The notes below the pieces were generated by a model that saw nothing but the letters and a program-made list of their open reading frames with translations, made no database searches and was not told where the DNA came from. A program made the translations under genes and the position numbers. Positions 18,586 to 27,604 of a DNA stretch of 64,000 bases are shown here, piece by piece; the first letter of the stretch is position 1; every line of letters begins with the position of its first letter. Location of the stretch: the NCBI RefSeq assembly GCF_000245015.1, contig NZ_JH600070.1:1506437-1570436 (forward strand). The letters are read 5' to 3'. The stretch comes from Beggiatoa alba B18LD (lineage in GTDB: Bacteria; Pseudomonadota; Gammaproteobacteria; Beggiatoales; Beggiatoaceae).

Positions 18586-20411
18586 GTGGTTAAAAAGAAT
18601 TCGTAAATTTTCTGTGCTAATTGTCGACTAATTCCCGGTACTCGTGCAAGTTCTTCTACACCTGCACGCGATACGCCCTGTAGTCCGCCAAAGTGATTAA
18701 GGAGTTGTTTGCGTCGTTTCGCACCGATGCCTGCAATGTCTTCAAGCACCGATTTTTGTCTGGCTTTGTGACGTTGTTGTCGATGTCCTGTAATGGCAAA
18801 GCGATGAGCTTCATCACGAATTTGTTGGATAAGGTGCAACGCGGGGGAATCTTTTGGCAGGATTAATGGGTTTTCTTCATTGGGAAAAATAAGGCTTTCT
18901 AGTCCTGCTTTACGTCCCATGCCTTTTGCAACGCCAACAATACGAACCTGAGTTAAATTAAAACTTATCAATAAGTCATGTGCGATTTTGACTTGTCCCG
19001 CGCCACCGTCAATAAAGAGTATATCAGGTAATATGCCCTCTTCTTGTACTTTACTAAATCTACGGGTTAATGCCTGTTGCATTGCCGCGTAATCATCTCC
19101 GCCCGTAATCCCTGTAATGTTGTAACGTCGATAAGCGTTTTTACAAATCCCTTCCGCATCAAAAACCACACAAGATGCAACGGTTGCCTCGCCTTGCGTA
19201 TGGCTGATATCAAAGCATTCTAAACGCTGGGGTAAGGTTTCTAAATGTAAGGCAATACTTAAGGCGGCAAGCCGTTCGCGGTGATGACTGGGTTTGTGCT
19301 GTTGCAAGCTATGTTTAGCATTCTCAAGTGCCATCTCTATCCAACGCGCTCGTGTACCGCGCACATTTTGGCTCAAACGGGTATGGCGTTGGCGTTGTTG
19401 CTTAATCGCCTCAGCCAATGTCGTAATATCCTCTAATGTGGGATAAATCAAAATTTCATCAGGAATATCATGCGTATTACTCAGATAATATTGCGGAAGA
19501 AAAGCATCTAAAACGCTGGCAGGGTCTTCGCCAATCTCTTGTTTAGGAAAATAGGCACGACTACCTAATTGTCGCCCATCGCGCACGGTCAGGGTTTGCA
19601 CACAGCTAATGCCGTTTTCCACGATACAAGCAACAATATCGACGTTTCCTGCATCAGTGCTTACATATTGCTGGGCTTGAATTGTACGCAAATGATTAAT
19701 TTGGTCACGATAATGCGCTGCTTTTTCATAGTCTAATTGTTCAGCAGCCGTTTTCATTTTATCGACGAGAGTATTTATCACATCGTGACTTTTACCTTCT
19801 AGGAATAAAACCGCGTGTTTTACATCTTCTGCATAAGTTTGCGCATCAATCAAACCAACACAAGGCGCGCTACAGCGTTTAATTTGGTACTGCAAACAGG
19901 GGCGGGAACGATTGCGGAAAAAACTATCATCACATTGACGAATAGGGAAAATTTTCTGCATCAAGTTAAGACTTTCATAAACCGCTTTAGCATGGGGATA
20001 AGGACCAAAATATTTTCCTTTACCCCGTTTTGCCCCACGATGTAGTCCTAATTGCGGGAAAGGATGGGCAGAGAGATAGATATATGGATAACTTTTATCA
20101 TCACGTAGCAGAATGTTGTAACGCGGTTGATGGGTTTTAATCAGCGTATGTTCTAATAATAACGCCTCACATTCAGTATGAGTAATTGTGATTTCTATCT
20201 GGGCAATTTGCGCAACTAGTGCACGAGTTTTGGGTGATTGGTCAGATTGAGTAAAGTAACTACTAACCCGTTTTTTTAAGTTGCGGGCTTTACCAACATA
20301 GATAATCGTCCCTGTTGCATCCTGCATCCGATAAACCCCTGATTTATTGGGAAGGGTTGCAAGAAAGCGTTTTGCATCAAAGAGGGGAAAGGGTTGTATT
20401 TTTAGGGACAT
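18582..20411 (-). CDS. uvrC: UvrABC excinuclease subunit C
   Basis: 609 residues, normal length. GIY-YIG nuclease domain at the N-terminus (KSGVYRMQDATGTIIYVGKA), Cys-rich RPCLQYQIKRCSAPC, UVR motif (about residues 200-235), the RNase H-like second nuclease (FDISHTQGEATVASCVVF, DILFIDGGAGQ) and C-terminal helix-hairpin-helix motifs (LEDIAGIGAKRRKQLL, LARVPGISRQLAQKI). It makes both incisions in nucleotide excision repair. Co-transcribed with pgsA. Confidence 0.97.
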   Translation of the reverse strand: MSLKIQPFPLFDAKRFLATLPNKSGVYRMQDATGTIIYVGKARNLKKRVSSYFTQSDQSPKTRALVAQIAQIEITITHTECEALLLEHTLIKTHQPRYNILLRDDKSYPYIYLSAHPFPQLGLHRGAKRGKGKYFGPYPHAKAVYESLNLMQKIFPIRQCDDSFFRNRSRPCLQYQIKRCSAPCVGLIDAQTYAEDVKHAVLFLEGKSHDVINTLVDKMKTAAEQLDYEKAAHYRDQINHLRTIQAQQYVSTDAGNVDIVACIVENGISCVQTLTVRDGRQLGSRAYFPKQEIGEDPASVLDAFLPQYYLSNTHDIPDEILIYPTLEDITTLAEAIKQQRQRHTRLSQNVRGTRARWIEMALENAKHSLQQHKPSHHRERLAALSIALHLETLPQRLECFDISHTQGEATVASCVVFDAEGICKNAYRRYNITGITGGDDYAAMQQALTRRFSKVQEEGILPDILFIDGGAGQVKIAHDLLISFNLTQVRIVGVAKGMGRKAGLESLIFPNEENPLILPKDSPALHLIQQIRDEAHRFAITGHRQQRHKARQKSVLEDIAGIGAKRRKQLLNHFGGLQGVSRAGVEELARVPGISRQLAQKIYEFFLTT

Positions 20412-20536
20412 AATGGATAAACTAATAATTAGTTACTATTTAGGTAGGATAATCGCCCAGAAAGCTATCAGATTTATATCGATACTATTCAATGTGAGGG
20501 TGAACCTATTTCTACTCAAAAATTTTGGCAACAACG

Positions 20537-20761
20537 ATGTTTTTGGTTAAATTAAGTTACCTGTTAGCTCAAGAGCAACAAGGTGAGCTTTTTTCTCAAA
20601 AAAATGATTTAAAACCATTAGAAAAATTAGGGCATCGTTTTTATTATCATTATTCCTGTCAAACCGCTACAGGAGAAATAAAGGGATATCAACATAAAAT
20701 TGTTGATTGGGAAGCAGTAGCTTTATATCGCAAGCTAAAGAAAAACCCAGATTTTTATTAA
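20537..20761 (+). CDS. Small hypothetical protein, possibly a frameshifted gene's 3' part
   Basis: 74 residues from ATG 20537, ending ...KIVDWEAVALYRKLKKNPDFY. No signal peptide; one Cys (YYHYSCQT). The reading frame just upstream (about 20436-20552) also looks coding (IYIDTIQCEGEPIS... then FWQQRC) and is out of phase by one base, with a poly-T/G stretch at the junction. It may therefore be the tail of a single longer gene broken by a frameshift. No Shine-Dalgarno. Family not recognised. Confidence 0.4.
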   Translation: MFLVKLSYLLAQEQQGELFSQKNDLKPLEKLGHRFYYHYSCQTATGEIKGYQHKIVDWEAVALYRKLKKNPDFY

Positions 20762-21204
20762 TTTTAGTAGCACGTTTAAGCAATTTATAAAAACAATTTA
20801 TCACTAAAATTATAAACGCTTATTGATATTCCATCGCGCTGGTTTTTCCCGTATATTAATACGCCTAAATGATAAATTTGAAGTGACCATTAAAAAGACG
20901 ATTGATAATAAAAAGTTATCATTTATCCGCTTTGCGGAAGGTAGGTTAACGATAATAATGAAAGTCTGTTATCCATTATAAAAAATGCACTGTTTCCCGT
21001 AGAAAAGCAGGCAAAACTACCTAAATGCACCAAGGAGACCCTTCATGTTAGTAGCTACACAATCCTTTAACAGTTCTGTTTAAGGATTTTGTGTCTTCCT
21101 CTTAAATTCTATTCCCACAACAACATTCAACATATTCAACACACAATTTTATTTGTTGGTGGATGACAGTATGGTGACTGTTGCGCATTTCTTGGAGTAT
21201 GAAG
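20762..21204. promoter_or_regulatory. Long leader upstream of the symporter operon
   Basis: About 440 bp before the symporter small subunit. It contains short self-complementary segments (GGTAG near 20940 and CTACC near 21017), a tiny reading frame with a strong ribosome site (21045-21083) and a hairpin overlapping it (21057-21094). No known riboswitch class could be matched by eye. Confidence 0.4.
21045..21083 (+). other. Candidate leader peptide (12 codons) with hairpin
   Basis: AAGGAG (21032-21037) lies 7 nt before ATG, giving MLVATQSFNSSV and TAA. The 3' half of this frame lies within an inverted repeat (ACACAATCCTTTAA at 21057-21070 with TTTAAGGATTTTGTGT at 21079-21094), and the stop codon is inside the loop-proximal arm. 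The geometry resembles a translated leader controlling a downstream hairpin. No run of identical codons points to a particular amino acid. Confidence 0.35.
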
Positions 21205-21459
21205 ATGAACATTACCGAAAAACAAGCCGAATATTGGCATAAAAATCTTTTGTGGACAGGCATTTTATTAACCCTTTGGTTTATTGCTACTTTTATCGTT
21301 ATTTTCTTTGCAAAAGAACTCAATCGCTTTACCTTTTTTGGCTTTCCCGTTGGTTTTTACATGACTGCGCAAGGGTCTATGTTTCTCTATGTGCTAATCA
21401 TCGGTTTTTATGCTTGGAAGATGAATAAGCTAGATAATCAATATGATGTAGTGGATTAA
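21205..21459 (+). CDS. Sodium/solute symporter small subunit (DUF4212)
   Basis: 84 residues from ATG 21205 (MNITEKQAEYWHKNLLW), with GGAG seven bases upstream. Two membrane segments (about residues 17-37 and 52-74) separated by the family signature FGFPVGFYMTAQGS. This is the small subunit that accompanies VC_2705-type symporters; it presumably assists assembly or stability in the inner membrane. The large subunit starts 4 bp after its stop. Confidence 0.88.
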   Translation: MNITEKQAEYWHKNLLWTGILLTLWFIATFIVIFFAKELNRFTFFGFPVGFYMTAQGSMFLYVLIIGFYAWKMNKLDNQYDVVD

Positions 21460-21463
21460 TACG

Positions 21464-23620
21464 ATGAGTCACGCAACATTTACCTCTCAATTAACCCGCT
21501 ATTATGCCTTTTATACAGGTGGCTTTATCCTCTTTGTTATTGCTTTAGCTATTGCAGAAAGGCAAGGACTATCAAACCTGTATATAGGGTATGTTTTCAT
21601 GGGGGCAACCGTTTTACTGTATGCGGGTATCGGCATTATGAGCCGTACTGCGAATGTAGCGGAATTCTACGTTGCAGGGCGCAAAGTGCCTGCGGTTTTT
21701 AATGGAATGGCAACCGCTTCAGATTGGATGAGTGCCGCTTCTTTTATTGGTATGGCGGGCACGCTGTATTTATCAGGGTTTGACGGTAACGCCTTTTTAT
21801 TAGGCTGGACAGGTGGATACGTACTGGTTGCCTTATTTCTCGCTCCCTATTTACGCAAATTTGGACAATTTACTGTGCCTGACTTTCTCAGTGCCCGTTA
21901 TGGTGGCAATTTTGCGCGGGCGGTGGGCGTATTTGCGGCTATTTTAGTGTCTTTTGTCTATGTTGTTGCACAAATTTATGGCGTAGGGCTGATTACTACT
22001 CGTTTATTACAAATTACCTTTGAAATTGGTGTATTTGTGGGTTTAGCGGGGATTCTCGTTTGCTCATTTTTGGGGGGAATGCGGGCAGTGACTTGGACGC
22101 AAGTTGCGCAATTTATTATTTTAATTATTGCTTACATGATTCCCGTCGTTATTTTAGCGTATAACCACACAGGCATCCCCGTTCCTCAGGCAGTTTATGG
22201 GAGTGTTTTGGAAAAAGTTTCTGCCCGTGAGAAGGAATTAATCGCGGATGATAAAGAAAAGGAAGCGCGTAGTTTATTTAGAAAACAACAGGAAGAAGCA
22301 GAAAATAATTTGCGAAACTATCCAGCCTCCTATCAAGCTGCAAAACAAAGATTAGAACGGGAATTAGTGCGCTTAAAAAATCCTCGTGGAACACTGATGG
22401 ATATTCAAGTTGCCGAAGACCGCTTGCGCATTTTGCGTAATAAACCTGATACACCACCCGCAAGCATACAAACGGCTGAAAAACGCTTAGAAGAACTCAA
22501 ACAACCCGCAGGCACAGAAAAGCAAATTGAAGAAATAACCGCCGCTATTGCCAGTTATCCAAAATCACCTGAAGAAGCAAAAGCATTATGGACAGTACAA
22601 GCAACGGAAGGAAAAGCGGGGGCTACGCCAATTCGTCCCCACGCAGAGCCTTTTTATGGAACAAGTGAAAAAGCCCGCGAAACCGCAAAAATTAACTTTC
22701 TCGCGCTCGTCTTTTGTCTCATGGTCGGTACTGCCGCATTACCACATATTTTAATGCGTTATTACACAACGCCAAACGTACAAGAGGCGAGAAATTCTGT
22801 TTTTTGGACCTTATTCTTCATCTTCCTGCTGTATTTTACCGCGCCTGCATTAGCTGTTTTAGTAAAATATGAGGTTTATCAAAATCTTGTTGGTACAATG
22901 ATTGCGGATTTACCCAGTTGGGTGAGTAATTGGAGTCAGGTGGATAATCTCATTCATATTACGGATATTAATAAAGATGGGATTTTACAACTGGCTGAAT
23001 TTTCCATTGGGGCGGATGTTGTCGTACTCGCAACACCAGAAATTGCAGGCTTACCTTATGTGATTTCAGGCTTAGTCGCAGCGGGTGGATTAGCTGCCGC
23101 TTTATCGACTGCGGATGGCTTATTGCTCACGATTGCGAATGCTTTATCCCATGATGTGTATTACAACATGGTTAATCCGAATGCTTCTACCAGCCGTCGT
23201 ATTTTCATTTCCAAAGCGTTGTTATTATTGGTTGCGGGGCTTGCCGCTTATGTGGCTTCGCTAAAACCTGCGGGCATTTTATTCATGGTCGCGTGGGCAT
23301 TTTCGCTGGCGGGTGCGGCATTTTTCCCTGCGCTGATGTTAGGTATTTTTTGGAAACGAGCTAATAAATATGGTGCAATTTCAGGCATGTTAGTTGGGTT
23401 AGGCGTAACGGCTTATTATTTAATCAATGTACGCTTTTATGGTATGCCGCCATGGTTTGGCATCAGCGACGCAGCAGCGGGTACATTTGGCATTCCTGCG
23501 GGGATTATTACCATTATTATCGTGAGCTTATTAACCCCAGAACCTGATAAGAAGACGCAGGATTTAGTGGAACATGTCCGTTATCCGCATTTGCGAAAGA
23601 TTGTGACGCAGATTGATTAA
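21464..23620 (+). CDS. Sodium/solute symporter large subunit (VC_2705 type)
   Basis: 718 residues of the SSS family, inner membrane, with the core motifs VAEFYVAGRKVPAVFNGMATASDWMS, FLGGMRAVTWTQVAQ and GGLAAALSTADGLLLTIANALSHD. Na+-coupled uptake of a small organic acid such as acetate or a related compound is likely, but the substrate is not determined. Two oddities: a hydrophilic, coiled-coil-like insertion of about 150 residues (about 242-395) between membrane helices, making the protein longer than a usual SSS member; and a perfect EF-hand loop DINKDGILQLAE (about residues 501-512) in an extramembrane loop. Both lie outside the transport core. Forms an operon with the small subunit. Confidence 0.9.
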   Translation: MSHATFTSQLTRYYAFYTGGFILFVIALAIAERQGLSNLYIGYVFMGATVLLYAGIGIMSRTANVAEFYVAGRKVPAVFNGMATASDWMSAASFIGMAGTLYLSGFDGNAFLLGWTGGYVLVALFLAPYLRKFGQFTVPDFLSARYGGNFARAVGVFAAILVSFVYVVAQIYGVGLITTRLLQITFEIGVFVGLAGILVCSFLGGMRAVTWTQVAQFIILIIAYMIPVVILAYNHTGIPVPQAVYGSVLEKVSAREKELIADDKEKEARSLFRKQQEEAENNLRNYPASYQAAKQRLERELVRLKNPRGTLMDIQVAEDRLRILRNKPDTPPASIQTAEKRLEELKQPAGTEKQIEEITAAIASYPKSPEEAKALWTVQATEGKAGATPIRPHAEPFYGTSEKARETAKINFLALVFCLMVGTAALPHILMRYYTTPNVQEARNSVFWTLFFIFLLYFTAPALAVLVKYEVYQNLVGTMIADLPSWVSNWSQVDNLIHITDINKDGILQLAEFSIGADVVVLATPEIAGLPYVISGLVAAGGLAAALSTADGLLLTIANALSHDVYYNMVNPNASTSRRIFISKALLLLVAGLAAYVASLKPAGILFMVAWAFSLAGAAFFPALMLGIFWKRANKYGAISGMLVGLGVTAYYLINVRFYGMPPWFGISDAAAGTFGIPAGIITIIIVSLLTPEPDKKTQDLVEHVRYPHLRKIVTQID

Positions 23621-23621
23621 T

Positions 23622-23877
23622 TTGAGTTTGGCGAGATTTTAAAAGTAAAGCCGAGACCTGCTAGGTTTTTAAAACCTAGCAGGTCTATTGGAACAAACAG
23701 AAAGGTCTGCCAGTCCTAAAAAATGTAGGGTGGAATAGCAAAGCGTATTCCACCCTACGATTTATAATCTGTTCTTGCTCTGTTTTTGCAGAATTTCAAG
23801 GTGGAATACGCTTCGCTATTCCACCCTACAACATTCAAGCCCTTGTCTTTTTTAAAAGAATCTCGCCGAGCTTGGAT
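23622..23877. repeat. Composite palindromic element, variant with GTAGGGTGGAAT modules
   Basis: Outer ends resemble the composite element (GAGTTTGGCGAG near 23626 and CTCGCCGAGCTTGGAT at 23862-23877). Inside are the CCTAGCAGGTCT palindrome (23654-23686), a GGTCTGCCAGTCC half-module and two GTAGGGTGGAATA inverted repeats (about 23727-23759 and 23800-23832). It sits between the convergent symporter and phosphatase genes. Confidence 0.65.
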
Positions 23878-23880
23878 TAC

Positions 23881-25737
23881 TTAACGACACCGCTTTAATA
23901 CAATCAGCGTAATATCATCGTAAATGGTTGCATTACCAATAAAGCGGGTTAAATCATCCATAATAGCTTGTTGTAACAATGAGGCGGAGGCTTGTTTATA
24001 ACTTTCTATTAAGCTGCATAAACGTTCAATGCCGTAAAACTCTCCCTGTTCGTTTTCTGCTTCAGTAATACCATCAGTAAATAAGACAATTCCTTCATCA
24101 ATTTCTAGCGTTATTTCATATTCTTTTACAAACGCGGACATGTCTTCTTCAGATAAGCCAATTACAAAACCAAGCTCGAATGTATCAATACGTTCTATCG
24201 GCTTATGCTGGCGGATTATCAGCACTTCTTCATGTTGCCCCATTAATCGAGCTTTGCCGTTATAGTAATCAACAAGGAGTAAACTTAAGTTTTTATCGAG
24301 TTCCATGCGGCGAACATTTTGGCAAACCATGTGGTTTAAGGCATTCCAAATGGCTTGGGGGGATAGTTGTGCATCATTTGCAAATAAGGCCCTGAGCGCA
24401 GATTGCACCATCAGCATAATAACGCCACTTTCTAAACCGTGTCCTGTGACATCCCCAATACCACAGATAATATGCCCATTTTGTTGAAACACATCGCAAT
24501 AATCTCCCCCAACCTCTGTCGCGGCGTGCATTGCTAATGCAACTTCTAAGTCTGCTAATTGTTGTAATTCATGATTTTTTGGTAAAACCATGCGTTGAAT
24601 ACGGTGAGAGACTTCTAACTCATTTGCCATGCGGGTGTTTTCTGAATATAAATTAGCATTGAGCGAAAGCACTTCCGCTTGCGAGCCTTCTAATGCACTT
24701 AATAAGTGGTTAATTTGAATCGTCAATGTTGTTAATTCGTCATCACCAATAACACTCACCCGTTTAGTTAAATGACCTGTTTGGCTAATGTCGGCAACTT
24801 CTCTAATCAGTCGCCCTAAGCGATTTAAGACAATTTTTTCAAAAACAAGCAGAATAACCAATAATAAAATGATGCCAATACTAATAATGGAAATAAGGAC
24901 ATATTTAAAATATTTTTGTCCTGCTTGATAGGTTTTACGCGGAACAAGGATGCGGGCAATTAAGGCAGGACTTTTATTGATGTCATAAATAATGGTGTAA
25001 CCTGCAATATGTTCATAAGAAAGGGCTTTTACATAATCCGCTTGTTGTTTATACATCATCTCTAATGCATGACGAAAATCGATAGGAAGCGGTTTTGCAG
25101 AGATGAGCGGATACGTTGTGAGCGTATTTTGTAATACTCGAGAAATTTCCCCCCAATATTCTGAATTAATGATTCTGCCTACGACAAAATAGCCGTTAAA
25201 AACACTATTGTTGCTTTGTTCTGTTGGATAAATTGGGAAGGAAGCGAGCCATAAGGGACTTTCAGGCGTGACGATAATGCCTGATGTATTCGCCTCTGTA
25301 TTCCACGGAGCTTGTAATTGTCCATTTATAATCAATTGCTTTGTGAGTTTATTGGCAATATCTGTTTCTGTGAGGACTTTTTCACCAAATCCTAGCCCAT
25401 AGACATAATTACCTTGTTTGTTAAAAAACAGCATAAAATCGATATGACTGGTTTCTAACATGGACAGGGTAAGATTAGAACGGATATAAGTCTGGTTTTT
25501 ATCTTCAACAAATTGATAAGTATCGTCCCAAACTGCCCAAGAAATAAAAGATTGCGCTAGTTTTTCTTGCGTATAATGTAATAAAACTGAAAAGTTATCA
25601 ACTTGTTGTGTTGTTTCATTTTGTTCGGCTTGTTCTATGTTTGAGTGTAAAATTTCGCTAGAGAGTAAATAGAGAATCGTAATGCAACCAATTAAGGTTG
25701 AAGTGACTGCAAGTAGCGTCCTTTCTCTTAGTTTCAT
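23881..25737 (-). CDS. CHASE4-HAMP-SpoIIE-type phosphatase
   Basis: 618 residues. N-terminal membrane segment (about 8-28), extracytoplasmic CHASE4-like sensor with the motif WAVWDDTYQF, second membrane segment (about 278-302), HAMP (about 303-360), a coiled linker (LEVSHRIQRMVLP) and a SpoIIE/PP2C domain (about 390-618) with EVGGDYCDVF, GIGDVTGHGLESGV and LVLFTDGITEAEN-like VLFTDGITEA. RsbU-like phosphatases dephosphorylate an anti-sigma-factor antagonist; no STAS or anti-sigma partner lies nearby. Divergent from the globin gene. Confidence 0.9.
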   Translation of the reverse strand: MKLRERTLLAVTSTLIGCITILYLLSSEILHSNIEQAEQNETTQQVDNFSVLLHYTQEKLAQSFISWAVWDDTYQFVEDKNQTYIRSNLTLSMLETSHIDFMLFFNKQGNYVYGLGFGEKVLTETDIANKLTKQLIINGQLQAPWNTEANTSGIIVTPESPLWLASFPIYPTEQSNNSVFNGYFVVGRIINSEYWGEISRVLQNTLTTYPLISAKPLPIDFRHALEMMYKQQADYVKALSYEHIAGYTIIYDINKSPALIARILVPRKTYQAGQKYFKYVLISIISIGIILLLVILLVFEKIVLNRLGRLIREVADISQTGHLTKRVSVIGDDELTTLTIQINHLLSALEGSQAEVLSLNANLYSENTRMANELEVSHRIQRMVLPKNHELQQLADLEVALAMHAATEVGGDYCDVFQQNGHIICGIGDVTGHGLESGVIMLMVQSALRALFANDAQLSPQAIWNALNHMVCQNVRRMELDKNLSLLLVDYYNGKARLMGQHEEVLIIRQHKPIERIDTFELGFVIGLSEEDMSAFVKEYEITLEIDEGIVLFTDGITEAENEQGEFYGIERLCSLIESYKQASASLLQQAIMDDLTRFIGNATIYDDITLIVLKRCR

Positions 25738-25753
25738 TGCGGTGTTCTCTCAT

Positions 25754-25776
25754 GTGATGCATTAACGCATTCTTAT
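25754..25776. promoter_or_regulatory. NsrR-like inverted repeat upstream of the globin
   Basis: ATGCATTAACGCAT (25757-25770) is an imperfect dyad, with flanking GTG and TCTT resembling the AAGATGCATTT half-site bound by the nitric-oxide sensor NsrR. It lies in the intergenic region shared by the phosphatase and globin genes. Recognition is by similarity of the dyad only. Confidence 0.4.
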
Positions 25777-25856
25777 TGATACAAGTAAGTCATTAAACAT
25801 GAAATTAAAATTTGAAGATGATTTGCATGTGTCTTAACTTTAAGGAACTTAATTAT

Positions 25857-26285
25857 ATGTTATCTGAAAAAGCAAAAAACATCGTCAAAGCCACAACGCC
25901 TATTATTGAGGAAAAAGGGATAGAAATTGCCCAACGCATGTATGATATATTATTTATGCAACATCCTGAGTTGAAAAAATTATTTGCCAACGCGCCTAAA
26001 ACACAGCCCGCTATCCTCGCGCAAGCCATTCTCGCTTACTGTAATAATATTGATAAGTTAGATGTTTTAACAGCCGCGATTGAAGAAATTACAAACAAAC
26101 ACGTTGCTACACAGGTGAAAGCAGAACATTATCCATTAGTGGGTAATGCAATATTGCAGGCAATTCAAGATGTCGTCGGCAGTGCCGCAACGCCTGAAGT
26201 GCTGGAAGGATGGGCAGAGGCATATCAGTTTTTAGCCGATGTGTTAATTCAAATCGAAGCGAAGAAATACGCAAGTTTGTCTTAA
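25857..26285 (+). CDS. Single-domain bacterial haemoglobin (VHb-like)
   Basis: 142 residues from ATG 25857, with AAGGA about 10 nt upstream; a start at 25812 has no such signal. Globin fold with the haem-pocket residues expected for Vitreoscilla haemoglobin: Tyr in RMYDILF (B10), Phe in LFANAP (CD1), Gln in KTQPAILAQ (distal E7 region), His in TNKHVATQV (proximal F8), and HYPLVGNAILQAI and WAEAYQFLADVLIQIEAKKY at the C-terminus. There is no reductase domain, so it needs a separate reductase. Functions may be oxygen delivery under microaerobic conditions or NO detoxification. Confidence 0.92.
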   Translation: MLSEKAKNIVKATTPIIEEKGIEIAQRMYDILFMQHPELKKLFANAPKTQPAILAQAILAYCNNIDKLDVLTAAIEEITNKHVATQVKAEHYPLVGNAILQAIQDVVGSAATPEVLEGWAEAYQFLADVLIQIEAKKYASLS

Positions 26286-26294
26286 GCGATAAAT

Positions 26295-26329
26295 AAGACC
26301 TGCTAGGTTTTGAAAACCTAGCAGGTCTT
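26295..26329. terminator. Palindromic terminator module after the globin
   Basis: AAGACCTGCTAGGTTTT with its complement, followed by T7. The same module occurs at about a dozen places in the window. Fragments of the TGTCTGAATCAGAATTC hairpin module follow (26335-26352), cut off by the IS982 copy. Confidence 0.75.
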
Positions 26330-26401
26330 TTTTTGTCTGAATCAGAATTCACAGGATTTAAAACCCTCAAACCAAAAACTAAGGCGAATAAAGTAACCAT
26401 A

Positions 26402-27412
26402 ACGCGAGTACGGCGAGATAATAGATATAAAACAGAGGATTAATGATAAAAGCAGAATAAAAGCGGAATGGAAGAAATAAAAAGTTGTACCTAAAGGAAA
26501 AGTAGGAATAATGGAACATCACTAAACGCCCACCCCCACTTTCCAAAGGTACAACCATGGATATGATAACAACCCTGTTCTGCTCAATCGACGACTTTTG
26601 TAAATGGTTTATGCCTTTATGGGAACAAATATTGTTAGAAGAAGGAAATCCCAAGAAAAGTCAGCGAGATGGGACAATGTCCCCGTCGGAAGTGATGACC
26701 TTACTGGTCGGGTCAGTTATCAACGGTTTGTTGAGTTATCCCAGTCAGTGATGATACCGCTCAGTGCCTACTTGCACAGTCGGCGGGTAAACTCTCGCGG
26801 GATTGCCTTCATTGACTCAACCCCGTTAAAGGTTTGCCACAATCGGCGAATTTCACAACATAAAACCTTTGCAAACCTTGCACAGCGGGGGAAGAACTCT
26901 ATTGGGGGGTATTTTGGCTTTAAATTGCATTTAGTCATTGATGATACAGGGGAATTAACCTCCTTTTTTCTCACCGCTGCGAATTTTGATGACCGCAAGG
27001 GCTTAAGGGCGATGACGCAATTTATTCAAGGTAAGTTATATGGTGACAAGGGCTATATTTCTAAGGCATTAAAGGCTACTTTGAAAACGCAAGGCATTGA
27101 ATTAATCACGGGTGTCCGTAAAAACATGAAAAAAGAGCCGCTCAGTGAATTTGATACGATAATGCTAAAAAAACGTTCCTTAATAGAAACCGTCATCGGT
27201 CAACTTAAATCATTCACTCAGATTGAACATACGCGCCATCGCAGTGTTTTAGGGTTTATGGTCAATGTCGTTGCGGGGCTTATTGCTTACACTTGGAAGC
27301 TCCATAAGCCTTCTTTGATGTCTCGTATTCATCCTAAACTTGATGAGCACTTTAATTTGTTAAATCCTTCTCAACCTCTTTTTATTTAAGTCATTTTTCG
27401 CCGTACTCGCGT
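26402..27412 (+). mobile_element. IS982-family insertion sequence, copy 2 (1011 bp)
   Basis: Same element as at 469-1397, with identical ACGCGAGTACGGCGA termini, but with 82 bp more coding sequence. No target duplication (left flank AACCATA, right flank TAAATTA). Right of it, at about 27470-27495, the degenerate sequence AATCTCGTCGAACTTG resembles the composite element's right end, so the IS appears to lie inside an older composite copy. Confidence 0.85.
26557..27389 (+). pseudogene. IS982-family transposase, frame-disrupted
   Basis: The N-terminus starts at ATG 26557 (MDMITTLFCSIDDFCK...) and stops at 26751. The C-terminal DDE part (residues FVELSQSVMIPLSAYL onward, with FIDSTPLKVCHNRR) is in a different frame. 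The junction between MTLLVGS and GRVSYQRFVEL seems to have lost sequence relative to other IS982 transposases, shifting the frame. Both copies share this lesion, so both were inherited from an already defective element or use a frameshift. Confidence 0.8.
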
Positions 27413-27604
27413 TAAATTAAAATAGCTTCAGCTATTTTATACCTGAAAATACAGCAAGCCTCTGTTTTAGCCTTTGAATCTCGTCGAACTTGTTTTTTTA
27501 CATCCTCTGTTGCTTTCCCCTTATAGCAAGCCTTTCTTTTAATGACTATAGTTAGTCAACAAATTCATCTGTCAGTATGACAGGCATCTTTTAGAGGAGA
27601 TAAC

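Noticed and set aside
20880-21040. Known riboswitch (c-di-GMP type) before the symporter
   Set aside because: Some segments looked similar, but the conserved core bases of the GEMM class are missing.
26379-26654. 91-residue minus-strand frame in the IS982 copy
   Set aside because: It lies antisense within the IS and overlaps its end; not coding.
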